Shown: positions 16,174 to 25,112 of the stretch, in pieces
Layout of the letters: the number at the start of each line of letters is the position of its first letter
Position numbering within the stretch: the stretch's first letter is position 1
DNA from: Flavobacterium sp. AED
GTDB taxonomy: Bacteria; Bacteroidota; Bacteroidia; Flavobacteriales; Flavobacteriaceae
Assembly (NCBI RefSeq): GCF_000812945.1
Contig: NZ_JSYM01000003.1
Location: 248,001 to 312,000 of the forward strand
Direction of reading: 5' to 3'
Length of the DNA: 64,000 bases
Notes under the pieces: generated by a model
What the model saw: the letters and a program-made list of their open reading frames with translations, nothing else
Told to the model about the DNA's origin: nothing
Databases searched by the model: none
Made by a program: the position numbers and the translations under genes

Positions 16174-17484
16174 CTAGGGCCAGTTATAATTAACAGGAGC
16201 AATTGGCTCCCTTTTACTTTCTCTTTCCTTCCATAAAAATCGCTCTAATGCATATTGTGTAATTTCAATTGTAGCTTTAGCAATATTTTTTTCAGATATT
16301 TTTTCCATTACCACTCTTCTTTTTTCACAAAAATCAGAACGCCATATTCCGCTTTCTAAATTAGTGACAACATTTCTAAATTTATCTGAAATATCATTTT
16401 CAATGTTTTGATATGAGGAAATTCCTCCATACTCTTTTACAACATTATCCATTACAGAATTTGGATAAGTCACTGCTAAAATTGGCAGTCCTTGTGATAT
16501 AGCCTCTATTAACTTTCCTTTTAGAAGATCTTGATGCATAATAGAATCTATTACAAGCATACAATCAGCATTAACAGTTATTTTCAAGACATTATCTCTA
16601 TCTAATTTAGTATGAATTATTGCGTTTGGTATATTTTTCTTAATCCATTGTAATGAAAAATTATCATATTGAGAAAGTATAAAAATAAATTCTACTTTAT
16701 TAATTTCCTCTGTCAATGAAAATTTCACCAATTCAATTCCAAAAGAATCTGTAAAGGCACTTTTATAAAATGTTCCTGTATAGACAAATTTTAGTTTCCC
16801 ATTAACAAGTTTTTCACTATCATATATTTTATCTTGCTCGCGCATAGCATGTGGAATAACAAAGCATCTATTCACATCCAAATTGTATTTATTAGCCATT
16901 AAAGTAGCTAACCTTTTTGAAGGAAATGTCCAGCACTGAGCTTTATCTACAGTTTCTATCAATATTTTCTCATCATAAGAATGACCATTTTTTAAATTAT
17001 TTTGAAATGGATCATTGATGTTAACAATAAAAGGTATTCGTTTTTGGTTCCAAACGTTTATAATTGGTAAAATAGAAAAAGTTGGCAAAATTCTGGACCA
17101 AAAGACAGTGTTTTCTATACTATTACTTATTTTAAGAACATAATTCGTTTGTATTTTAACCCATAGCATTTGATACAATGAGCTCTCTTTTGATAAAGCA
17201 AAAAGCTTTAAAGTAGTTCTATTTATTATTCGATATAAAAATCCTAAGAAAGTATTTTTAGGTAATTTTGACCAATAATAAAGTGTTTTCAAGACATTAT
17301 TATCTATATTAATCAAACGTTTATTCTTTATAATCTTGATACTTTTTTTTGATGATAAAAGCCCTAAATTATTATGTTTCTCGCTTAAAATATCAAACCA
17401 ATTTTTATTAACAATACCTTCACTAGATCTAATATGTGGATAAACACTATGAGAACAAACAATAATAGCTTGGTTATTTTCCAT
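16174..17484 (-). CDS. Putative GT-B glycosyltransferase
   Basis: This 436-residue protein looks like a divergent GT4-type enzyme. The middle has the strand-loop LKFVYTGTFYKSAFTDSFG typical of the start of the donor-binding half, after HAMREQ. Near the C-terminus LLKGKLIEAISQGLPILAVT carries the conserved Glu-x-hydrophobic-x-x-G-x-P pattern. The N-terminal half is less similar to known families. It is separated from neuB by 87 bp that contain a promoter. The sugar specificity is unknown; another activity on a GT-B fold cannot be excluded. Confidence 0.65.
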   Translation of the reverse strand: MENNQAIIVCSHSVYPHIRSSEGIVNKNWFDILSEKHNNLGLLSSKKSIKIIKNKRLINIDNNVLKTLYYWSKLPKNTFLGFLYRIINRTTLKLFALSKESSLYQMLWVKIQTNYVLKISNSIENTVFWSRILPTFSILPIINVWNQKRIPFIVNINDPFQNNLKNGHSYDEKILIETVDKAQCWTFPSKRLATLMANKYNLDVNRCFVIPHAMREQDKIYDSEKLVNGKLKFVYTGTFYKSAFTDSFGIELVKFSLTEEINKVEFIFILSQYDNFSLQWIKKNIPNAIIHTKLDRDNVLKITVNADCMLVIDSIMHQDLLKGKLIEAISQGLPILAVTYPNSVMDNVVKEYGGISSYQNIENDISDKFRNVVTNLESGIWRSDFCEKRRVVMEKISEKNIAKATIEITQYALERFLWKERESKREPIAPVNYNWP

Positions 17485-17703
17485 TATATAAATTATTTAA
17501 TTTCAATTTGCAATTACTAATTTGTATCAATTTCTTAAAGCATCTAAAAAAACCTTACGTTTTTAACTAAATATTTTTTAAGACATAAGATAGATCAAAA
17601 CCTCAAAAAAAGATTTAACCAAACTTTGAATTAATGCTACATTAACTTTGAAACTGCTACTATTTTAACATTAATGGCGTTCGCTACTACAAGAATTTTC
17701 ATT

Positions 17704-18810
17704 TTAGTCGTGATGTAATAAATAATCTGCAATTTGTCGCGATGCTTCACCATTTCCATAAGGGTTAGCCAAGTTTTCAAAACCAATGAAATTATCCAAA
17801 ACATCTTGAATAGCAGTTATAATTTTATTTTTATCAGTTCCCACCAACGTTGAAAAACCCGCTGCCAGTCCTTCCGGCCTTTCTGAAACGCTTCGAGTGA
17901 CAACAATCGGTTTTCCAAGCGAAGGTGCTTCTTCTTGAATACCACCTGAATCAGAAACAATCAAAAAAGATTGTTGCATTAACCAAACAAAGGCTGGATA
18001 AGAAACTGGAGCAATTAAATAAATATTTTTTTTGTCAGACAATAATTCAAATATAACATCTTTCACATTGGGATTTAGATGAACGGAAAACACTATCACA
18101 ACATCCTTTCTTTCAGAAATTGTCAGAAGCGCTTCACAAAGGTTTTTGAAGCCTTCTCCAAAGTTTTCTCTGCGATGTCCCGTCACTAATATTATTTTTT
18201 TATGGGATGGAATCATATTTTTTAATTCCTCAATTTCATTATTTTTATAATTCCCTTTTTCTATTTTATTTAGGGTCCAAAACAAGGCATCTATAACTGT
18301 ATTACCTGTTTCAATAATACTATTTTTACGAACTCTCTCTTTCAATAAATTTTGAGTGGCTTGTGGAGTAGGAGAAAAATGGATATCGGCAATTCTACTG
18401 GTAATTTGTCGATTAATTTCCTCAGGAAATGGAGCGTGCTTGTTATAAGTTCTCAATCCTGCCTCTATGTGCCCAACTTTTATTCCTCTATGAAAAGCTG
18501 CCAAAGCTACCATGGAAGAAGTCGTGGTATCACCATGCACCAAAACTAAATCGGGTTGTACTTCGCAAAGCACATCATCAATTTTGGATAAAATCATAGC
18601 GCTTAAACCATTTAGGGTTTGATTAGGTAGCATCAAATCAAGATCATAATCTGGTTTGATTCCAAAAAAATCCAGTACTTGATCCAGCATTTCACGATGT
18701 TGCGCTGTGACACATACTTTTACTATAAAACTTTTTTTTCGAAGCTCGTGGTAAAGAGGTGCCATTTTTATGGCTTCGGGGCGCGTTCCGAAAACAATTA
18801 AAATTTTCAT
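17704..18810 (-). CDS. wecB: UDP-N-acetylglucosamine 2-epimerase, non-hydrolysing
   Basis: This 368-residue protein has the WecB/MnaA signature KILIVFGTRPEAIKMAPL at the start, CVTAQHREMLDQVL, LVHGDTTTSSMVAL, HIEAGLRT, VTGHRRENFG and SDSGGIQEEAPSLGKP. It interconverts UDP-GlcNAc and UDP-ManNAc, giving a donor for ManNAc or ManNAcA residues. No UDP-ManNAc dehydrogenase (WecC) is seen in the window. Length is normal. It stands alone, with 219 bp downstream and 192 bp upstream, between two transferase blocks. The assignment is secure. Confidence 0.93.
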   Translation of the reverse strand: MKILIVFGTRPEAIKMAPLYHELRKKSFIVKVCVTAQHREMLDQVLDFFGIKPDYDLDLMLPNQTLNGLSAMILSKIDDVLCEVQPDLVLVHGDTTTSSMVALAAFHRGIKVGHIEAGLRTYNKHAPFPEEINRQITSRIADIHFSPTPQATQNLLKERVRKNSIIETGNTVIDALFWTLNKIEKGNYKNNEIEELKNMIPSHKKIILVTGHRRENFGEGFKNLCEALLTISERKDVVIVFSVHLNPNVKDVIFELLSDKKNIYLIAPVSYPAFVWLMQQSFLIVSDSGGIQEEAPSLGKPIVVTRSVSERPEGLAAGFSTLVGTDKNKIITAIQDVLDNFIGFENLANPYGNGEASRQIADYLLHHD

Positions 18811-19002
18811 TGTTTTAATTCTTTAGTAATGCTTTTTTGATTTTATCAATTGGTAATCGTACAGGATATCTAATATATTAAAAAGCTTCTATTTAAGTTT
18901 TTCAAATATAGATAATTCAATAATTTGATTTTATAAAGCAAAAAGTCAAAAAATGACTTTATTTTTTATTAGTGGTAATAAGAACTGAAAAAAAATTAAT
19001 TC

Positions 19003-20013
19003 TTAATATTTTTCAATCATTTCACTTGGCAACTTTTTCCATCGTATAAACAACTTAATCAACCACTTTATAGAAATAAATTTTATAAAAACTCTGTTTT
19101 TCACAAAATAGCTAATACTACTTAGCGTTTTATTTTTACTAAAATTAGAAATTGGATATTGATTAGCATCTTCTTGTTGCTGCTGTATTTTCATCCAATC
19201 TTCTAATGTATTGCCCATATGACAAGCATAATTATCATATGTTGTTAAACGCCAATATCCTTTTTTAAGTGGTGCTTTATCTAAATATCCCTCACTATCT
19301 CCTCCTAATTTATAGCCGATATAGGTTATAATTTCCTGAAACATATCTTTTTTATAGGTCGCTACAAAATGTCCCGAACCAACCAAAACTTTTAAATCTG
19401 CGTTTATTTCCAATCCTAAATTATATTTTAAATAGTCCTGATTGTAACTTCTATCCCAACCTATACTGTCATAAAAACGAATTAATGCTTCTTTATTTTT
19501 TACTGCTATAAATTTTAAATTTTTATTAAAAAAATTATCAAAAATAATAGTTCCACAATTTACTTCATAAGTTTTAAATTGAGGAACAATGCCAACTACT
19601 CCAGCTTTTGGCAATTGAGCGAATACTTTCGTTGTTTCTTTTTGCCAATTGGGAAGAAACAGTACATCAGCATCAGCAATCGTAACCAACTCTATATTAT
19701 TTCCTGCTAAACCTTTTAAAATAGCATTGAGTTTACCAATATTTTCGACATGAATTACTTCATGAATCTTATTTTTATCAAATAATTCGTTCAAATAATC
19801 TTTAACAAAACTACCACTGCCATTATTTACAATTGTAATGAATGTTTTATCATGAATAGTTGCAAATAACGAAGACAAACAAATTTGAAAAATAGAAAAA
19901 CTATCCTTAAAATAGCCTTCTCGATTTGGAATATAAATAGGAATGATAATCTGATGTAAATATTCAGGTTCCTCTTGTGGTTGGTCTTTATATGGATTGA
20001 AGCCTACTCGCAT
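19003..20013 (-). CDS. Glycosyltransferase, GT-A fold (GT2-like)
   Basis: This 336-residue protein has a short N-terminal lead, then a GT-A core: EYLHQIIIPIYIPNREGYF, TFITIVNNGSG and the metal-binding IADADVLFLPNWQ. A longer variable C-terminal region includes GGDSEGYLD. It is a cytoplasmic or membrane-associated transferase for glycan assembly. Its start directly abuts the stop of the upstream GT2 (TAA-ATG), so the two are co-translated. Donor unknown. Confidence 0.8.
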   Translation of the reverse strand: MRVGFNPYKDQPQEEPEYLHQIIIPIYIPNREGYFKDSFSIFQICLSSLFATIHDKTFITIVNNGSGSFVKDYLNELFDKNKIHEVIHVENIGKLNAILKGLAGNNIELVTIADADVLFLPNWQKETTKVFAQLPKAGVVGIVPQFKTYEVNCGTIIFDNFFNKNLKFIAVKNKEALIRFYDSIGWDRSYNQDYLKYNLGLEINADLKVLVGSGHFVATYKKDMFQEIITYIGYKLGGDSEGYLDKAPLKKGYWRLTTYDNYACHMGNTLEDWMKIQQQQEDANQYPISNFSKNKTLSSISYFVKNRVFIKFISIKWLIKLFIRWKKLPSEMIEKY

Positions 20014-20952
20014 TTAGTATTTTAAAAAATTTTTCAATCTAAAATTCACTCTCTTTTTTAATTTATTGCATTTATACAACAAATTATCTTTCTTTCTTTG
20101 ATTATCAAAAAAGGATTTGTTTTGCCTAATTAATATTGGATAACTCCTTTTTAATTCATTATAAACGGCCCATTTTTTTTTATCTAAATATTTAGAATTT
20201 AATTTCTCATATTTAGTATTATATAAAGATTCAATAATTTTCCAACTATTCAAGAGACTACTTGCTTTCTGAAATGAATTAAGCTCACTTAAATTATTTC
20301 CGGTCATTTGTCTATGCCGAACATAAGTTTCATTATTGAAAATAATTTTATTGGAGTTATGAATAATCCTAAAAAAAAACTCTCCATCATCATTTAAAGT
20401 CAAATTTTCATTCCAATGTCCCGAAAAATTAATTAAATCTTTACTTATCAAAAAACTTTCAGGTGCATAATACCCCCCAATCTCTCCAATTAACTGAAAA
20501 TACTCTTCCGTATCACTAAAATTTCGATAATCCTTTCTATCAAAATCTAAAATAATAGTATCCCTTTTTTCTTTAAAATTACTAGTTACACAAACAGAAA
20601 TTACTTTCTCATCCTCGTTTCTTAAAGTGTCAATTTGCTTTTCTAATTTATTCTCCGCTAAAATATCATCCGAATCTAAAAATTGAATGTATTCTCCTCT
20701 TGCTATTTGAAGTCCTAAATTTTTTGAAATACTAGCCCCTTGCTTCAATTCTAAAGGTTTAGAAATTATTATAAATCGATTATCTCTTTTTGAATATTCT
20801 TTGAGAATAGCATTTGTACCGTCAGTCGACCTATCATCTACAATAATGCATTCCCAGTTAGTATACGTTTGTTCCAAAACATTATCAAGCGTTTCGCTTA
20901 TTAGATTTTCACGATTGTATGATGGAATGATTATGGAAATTAATGGGTTCAT
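20014..20952 (-). CDS. Glycosyltransferase family 2
   Basis: This 312-residue enzyme shows the full GT2 pattern: PLISIIIPSYNRENLISETL, the NWECIIVDDRSTDGT nucleotide-binding motif, GEYIQFLDSDDILAENKLE with the DxD-type acidic pair, and a C-terminal basic tail (KKRVNFRLKNFLKY). Length is normal. It lies directly upstream of another GT-A gene with no gap. It adds one sugar with inversion of configuration; the sugar cannot be predicted. Confidence 0.88.
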   Translation of the reverse strand: MNPLISIIIPSYNRENLISETLDNVLEQTYTNWECIIVDDRSTDGTNAILKEYSKRDNRFIIISKPLELKQGASISKNLGLQIARGEYIQFLDSDDILAENKLEKQIDTLRNEDEKVISVCVTSNFKEKRDTIILDFDRKDYRNFSDTEEYFQLIGEIGGYYAPESFLISKDLINFSGHWNENLTLNDDGEFFFRIIHNSNKIIFNNETYVRHRQMTGNNLSELNSFQKASSLLNSWKIIESLYNTKYEKLNSKYLDKKKWAVYNELKRSYPILIRQNKSFFDNQRKKDNLLYKCNKLKKRVNFRLKNFLKY

Positions 20953-21016
20953 AATTTAAGTTACTAATATAAATAGTTACGTTTGCGATTTTAAATATTA
21001 AAATTTAATCTCTCAA

Positions 21017-22162
21017 TTAATTTAAAACGTGATCTATTTTTGAATAGATTTCTTCTATTTTTAATTGATTATGATTATAGTTAAGTCTTTGTTCGGCTAT
21101 TTCACTATTTAGAGTCATAGCCTGCTTTAATAAATTTAAATTAGTCAAAGCAAAAATAATTTTCTCTTTAATTTCATTTATATCGCTAGAATCAGTAATG
21201 AGTAATCCATTTTTTTTGTTCTCAATTATTTCAGCAGTTGCATTTCCTGGATTAGATTGTATTGGAAATGCTTGCATAATTATAGCTTCTAATAGCGTGT
21301 TTGGCATTCCATCAGATATACTATTCCCAATATATAAAATAGATTTACCCATCAATTTAATCAATTCCATTTGAGATAAATCATTCCTTCCAAAAGTCTT
21401 AAATGGCAATTTATTAAAATTAATAAATTCAATAACTTCTTGGTGTGCTCCAAAAATAACTACTTCATAATTTACAAAAAGGTCATTCGTAATTTGTAAT
21501 GCTTTTACGACGTTCAATCCTCTACCAAATAAATGTTCATATCCTTTTATCAAGATTATTTTTCTTTGTTCAAAAGTGAGTACATAATTTTTATAATAGC
21601 CTAAATCATACCCCCCACCAGTCGGAATTACGCCGAAAAAATCCCCCATAAAGCCCAATGATTTTGCAATTTCAAAATCCCTTTGACAATCAGTATGCAA
21701 AAAATCTATTCTCGATAAAATCTTTTTGATTGTTTTTAGATCATTCGGAATTTGTCTGTTATAATACAAATCATTACCCCAGCAAGAATACAGCCACTTA
21801 ATATGCTTGAATTTAATCATAGTTTTCAAAATTGGATAACTGCAAGTATGCATTTCAAAACTATGAATAAGATCAGGTTGAATATCTTGAATTAGTTTTT
21901 CCAAATATTCACTTGCAGTCACTTCAAAAAAAGGATTTAATAAATTATATAAAGAAGAATAATTTTTCCTTAAGAAATATTCTCCTTTTAAATATGGAAT
22001 TTTTCTCTTTTTCCAATTAGTAAATTGATAAACTTTATTAATAGTATTTAATTTATCATTACTTGTTACATCAAACCAATATAATTCGTGGTGGCTATCT
22101 TTAAGATTCTCTATCCAACGAATGGCATGGATAGAATGCATAGAGACAAAAAGAATTTTCAT
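21017..22162 (-). CDS. Glycosyltransferase family 4 (GT-B)
   Basis: This 381-residue protein begins KILFVSMHSIHAIRWIENL, the N-terminal GT-B strand with an HAxRW motif seen in GT4 relatives. It has WLYSCWGNDLYYN in the middle, and the donor-side segment ISDGMPNTLLEAIIMQAFPI followed by NKKNGLLI at the C-terminus, with the expected E-x7-type pattern. It is likely a retaining sugar transferase. A 40-codon frame upstream overlaps its ATG by 4 nt (ATGA). The donor is unknown. Confidence 0.82.
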   Translation of the reverse strand: MKILFVSMHSIHAIRWIENLKDSHHELYWFDVTSNDKLNTINKVYQFTNWKKRKIPYLKGEYFLRKNYSSLYNLLNPFFEVTASEYLEKLIQDIQPDLIHSFEMHTCSYPILKTMIKFKHIKWLYSCWGNDLYYNRQIPNDLKTIKKILSRIDFLHTDCQRDFEIAKSLGFMGDFFGVIPTGGGYDLGYYKNYVLTFEQRKIILIKGYEHLFGRGLNVVKALQITNDLFVNYEVVIFGAHQEVIEFINFNKLPFKTFGRNDLSQMELIKLMGKSILYIGNSISDGMPNTLLEAIIMQAFPIQSNPGNATAEIIENKKNGLLITDSSDINEIKEKIIFALTNLNLLKQAMTLNSEIAEQRLNYNHNQLKIEEIYSKIDHVLN

Positions 22163-22281
22163 AAAGTAGATTTAGTAATAGTGCCAGATAAACCAACTAT
22201 CATCGTTGATTTATTAAAATTTAGTGGAGCTTTATGTTTCAAATATAAATACTTAATAATTGGCTTTACTATAAATCTCAT
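22159..22281 (-). pseudogene. 40-codon ORF, possible truncated gene start
   Basis: A 40-codon frame starts ATG at 22279-22281 and its TGA overlaps the GT4 start (ATGA). It reads MRFIVKPIIKYLYLKH and continues with KSTMIVGLSGTI. The basic, helical start resembles the N-termini of hexapeptide acetyltransferases of glycan loci, but no hexapeptide repeats follow. It is either a broken remnant or a small leader ORF coupled to the next gene. The call rests on amino-acid character only. Confidence 0.35.
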
Positions 22282-22330
22282 GATTTTTTTTATTACTCCA
22301 TAAATATTTATTTATCCATAAGCCCATAAT

Positions 22331-22520
22331 TTAAGCCTTAGCTGTATTGTATCTTCCCATTAGTTTAATATTTACATCAATAAATCTCAAGTAGTTATAA
22401 TAGAAATCGCTTTTAAAATTTATTTCTAATAATATAGTTATCAAGATTACGCATCGATAAACTCAAGCTGGCAAACTGATTTTGTATCAAAATTTTATTT
22501 TTAAATTCATAATCTAGGTT
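22331..22520 (-). pseudogene. Frameshifted C-terminal gene remnant, unidentified
   Basis: Two short frames on the minus strand read as one protein tail if a single base is removed from a T-run near 22420. The upstream part contains FASLSLSMRNLDNYIIRNKF and ends in TAA. The downstream part, in another frame, continues KSDFYYNYLRFIDVNIKLMG and ends RYNTAKA-stop at 22331-22333. Composition looks coding, but a TGA lies just upstream and there is no start. It is best read as the decayed end of a deleted gene. The family is not recognised. Confidence 0.5.
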
Positions 22521-22578
22521 TCAATATTAAAGATAATAACACAAAAAAAAAAGTTATAAAATATTTTAATTAAATGAA

Positions 22579-23472
22579 TTAACGCAACATAAATCTTCTT
22601 AGACATTTAGTAAACCGTAGAAATTCAAAATTGATTGCATAAATATAAAATAATTCAAACCATTCACTATATTTCAATTTTCTATTCTTTTTTATTGCAA
22701 TTTCATAATACAATACCAATTCTATTTGTTGTTGCTTTTTAAACAAATAAAATTTATTTAAAATACTTTTCTTGATGAATTTAACAGATGCATGATCTTT
22801 TAAATTTTGATTCTCATTATTTCCAGAAATACTTCTTTCAGAAAATCTAACAAATACATTACACTCATTAATGGTATAAATTGGCTTGTTATTCGAAAAA
22901 TCTAACCAAGCTGCATCGTCACTATGCCAAGCCAATGGGAAATCATGAAACCCATATTTCAAAAAAGATTCTTTAGAAAACACATATTCTGATAATGTAC
23001 TTCTTGTCAATCCCTTAAATCTTCTATAGTAGGAATCCGTTGCTTTTTCCCACAAAGGATGAGTAAAAGAATCACTTATAATTCCATTTGATTTCATATT
23101 TACAGATTTTGAAGCAAACCTAATAACATTCGATTTATGATAAAACTCACTATAATTTTTATACCAAGAAGCTACAACATTCGTTTCTAAATAATCGTCA
23201 TCACCCAATATCATTATCCATTTTTCGTTTTCCATCTTATCAATACAACGCTCCCATTGCTTTACTAAGGATGTTTCTCCAAAATTACTTTCAAACCGAT
23301 GATATACAAAATCAAATTGTCCTTTATACTTTTCTATTAAATCGACAGGATTTTCCGGACTTGCATCATCACCAATATAAACTTTAAACCGTTTATCCGT
23401 CTGATTAGCTAACGACTGCAAAGTTTCTTCAAAAAAAAAGAGTTTGTAATAAGGGATTACTATGGCTAACAT
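22579..23472 (-). CDS. Glycosyltransferase family 2
   Basis: This 297-residue protein has the GT2 core from its first residues: MLAIVIPYYKLFFFEETL, YIGDDASPENP and MILGDDDYLETN, with acidic residues for metal and nucleotide binding. The ATG at 23470-23472 is preferred; an upstream in-frame start at 23529 would overlap the next GT2 gene by 55 bp and add a Cys/Trp-rich stretch not typical of the family. It follows that gene by 2 bp. It is the last member of a row of three GT2 genes. Substrates are unknown. Confidence 0.85.
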   Translation of the reverse strand: MLAIVIPYYKLFFFEETLQSLANQTDKRFKVYIGDDASPENPVDLIEKYKGQFDFVYHRFESNFGETSLVKQWERCIDKMENEKWIMILGDDDYLETNVVASWYKNYSEFYHKSNVIRFASKSVNMKSNGIISDSFTHPLWEKATDSYYRRFKGLTRSTLSEYVFSKESFLKYGFHDFPLAWHSDDAAWLDFSNNKPIYTINECNVFVRFSERSISGNNENQNLKDHASVKFIKKSILNKFYLFKKQQQIELVLYYEIAIKKNRKLKYSEWFELFYIYAINFEFLRFTKCLRRFMLR

Positions 23473-23474
23473 TA

Positions 23475-24314
23475 CTATTTTTTTACTTTGTACAATCCAA
23501 ATACAGAAAAACCAAAAAAAGTGGCACAAAAAGCATCTATTACAAATTTCTCGCTTTTTAAATTTTCAGAACATTTTTTATTAAAATCTATAACTTCATT
23601 AAGTTCCATAAAAGATCCCAATTGTTTAACAAAGAAGTCTACATGCTTAATACTCATATATTCATTCATAATTTTTGTCTTTTTCCCTTCTAATTGCTTT
23701 TGTCTAGACATCTTTTTAATTCTATAATAAAATTCTACAGTTTCTAAACAAAAAACATTCCCTCCGTCTTTTAAAATTGCGATCCAAAACTCCCAGTCCT
23801 CTATACCATGAATCATATTGATATCATACCCCCCTACTAACTCCCAATCCTTTTTTCTATATATTGCAGAACAAAAAATCATATTTAACCGTGCTAAATC
23901 TGAAATTGAAAAGGGTTGTAAGTTCCAAGATCCAGTCTTGTCACCAAAATATTCGGCTTTACTATATACTAGTTTTAGAGCGCTATCACGTTTAAATTCC
24001 TTTATTCCTAAATTAATATAATTACTTCCAATCCTATCATCGGCATCTAAAGGCAAGATAAACTCCCCAATTGCATGACTTATCCCCAAATTTCTGGCAC
24101 TGCTGACACCTCCATTTTCTTTATAAAAATATTGAAATCTCGCGTCTTTTTCCAACCATTTTTTAGCAACTTCTTCCGTATCGTCTGGACTGCCATCATT
24201 CACTATAATACATTCCCAATTTTGATAGGTTTGGTTTAATACAGATTGCAATGCTTCATCCAAATATTGGGCTTGATTGTAACAGGGAACAATTATGGAG
24301 ACTATATTATTCAT
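23475..24314 (-). CDS. Glycosyltransferase family 2
   Basis: This 279-residue protein has a canonical GT2 domain: NIVSIIVPCYNQAQYLDEAL, NWECIIVNDGSPDDT, the GGVSSARNLGI loop, FILPLDADDRIGSNY with the DxD-type motif, and GIEDWEFWIAIL with the ED catalytic-base pair. The C-terminus is short. It starts 1 bp after the stop of the upstream GT2 and ends 2 bp before the next, so the three are one transcription unit. The sugar donor cannot be inferred. Confidence 0.9.
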   Translation of the reverse strand: MNNIVSIIVPCYNQAQYLDEALQSVLNQTYQNWECIIVNDGSPDDTEEVAKKWLEKDARFQYFYKENGGVSSARNLGISHAIGEFILPLDADDRIGSNYINLGIKEFKRDSALKLVYSKAEYFGDKTGSWNLQPFSISDLARLNMIFCSAIYRKKDWELVGGYDINMIHGIEDWEFWIAILKDGGNVFCLETVEFYYRIKKMSRQKQLEGKKTKIMNEYMSIKHVDFFVKQLGSFMELNEVIDFNKKCSENLKSEKFVIDAFCATFFGFSVFGLYKVKK

Positions 24315-24315
24315 T

Positions 24316-25098
24316 TTAAAACTTATTTAATATTCCAAGTTTCACCAATATTTTTAGTTTTCTTGATTTTCGGAGATTTGAGATTAAAGTTTTTAATTCA
24401 ACTAATTCATCACTATCGGAAATAAAAGCCTGAAAGTCAGATTTTAAAACTTTCTGCTTTTCTTCAAAAATTAAAATTTTATTTTGAGGATCTGAACTTA
24501 ATCCATCCAAATGAAAAGTAGCCAAAGTTTCATCTATTCTAATATATGAACAATTAAATTTACATATACTTTCCATAAAAAATTTCCAGTCGGAAACAAT
24601 TTTAAAACTTTCATCATACATTCCTATCTTACTAAATAAAGAGGCTCTAATAAAAGTCGCGGGATGAGGTAAAGTGTCATTTCTAAAATAGAAGAATGAT
24701 AATTGATTCGGATATTTTTTTAGGAATCTATTGTTGTCATCAATGACATTAAGATTAAAATAAATTAAATCATGATTTGCTATTCGATTTTGGTTTTCTT
24801 GGAGTGAAGTATCGCTGTAAAAATAATCTCCGCTATTCAAAAACAATAAATACTCACCAGTAGCTTTAAGAATACCTTTGTTCATAGCATTATAAATACC
24901 ATTATCAGTTTCACTTACCCAATAATTTATATGTTCATTTTGACTCTCAATATAAGTCATGCTCCCATCTGTAGAACCACCATCAATAACAATGTATTCA
25001 AACTCTTTCCAAGTTTGGTTCAACACACTCTCCACAGTTCTTTTCAGCCCTACGAGGTTGTTGTAGTTTATGGTTATGATAGAAATTTTTTTATTCAT
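24316..25098 (-). CDS. Glycosyltransferase family 2 (WcaA-like)
   Basis: This 260-residue protein has the compact GT2 layout: KISIITINYNNLVGLKRTVE, FEYIVIDGGSTDGS, SETDNGIYNAMNKGI, YLLFLNSGDYFYSD and IVSDWKFFM. The NGIYNAMNKG block groups it with WcaA-like colanic-acid-type transferases. The true start is the ATG at 25096-25098; an in-frame TTG two codons earlier is less likely. It lies 14 bp downstream of the GT4 gene. One sugar transfer step is expected. Confidence 0.9.
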   Translation of the reverse strand: MNKKISIITINYNNLVGLKRTVESVLNQTWKEFEYIVIDGGSTDGSMTYIESQNEHINYWVSETDNGIYNAMNKGILKATGEYLLFLNSGDYFYSDTSLQENQNRIANHDLIYFNLNVIDDNNRFLKKYPNQLSFFYFRNDTLPHPATFIRASLFSKIGMYDESFKIVSDWKFFMESICKFNCSYIRIDETLATFHLDGLSSDPQNKILIFEEKQKVLKSDFQAFISDSDELVELKTLISNLRKSRKLKILVKLGILNKF

Positions 25099-25112
25099 TC
25101 TCAAGATATACC

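Noticed and set aside
18903..18910. TAnnTTTG-like box upstream of wecB on the minus strand
   Set aside because: No TTG at a suitable distance, and such boxes arise often by chance in AT-rich DNA.
23473..23529. Longer start of the GT2 gene ending at 22579
   Set aside because: It overlaps the neighbouring GT2 gene by 55 bp and adds residues before the normal family start.
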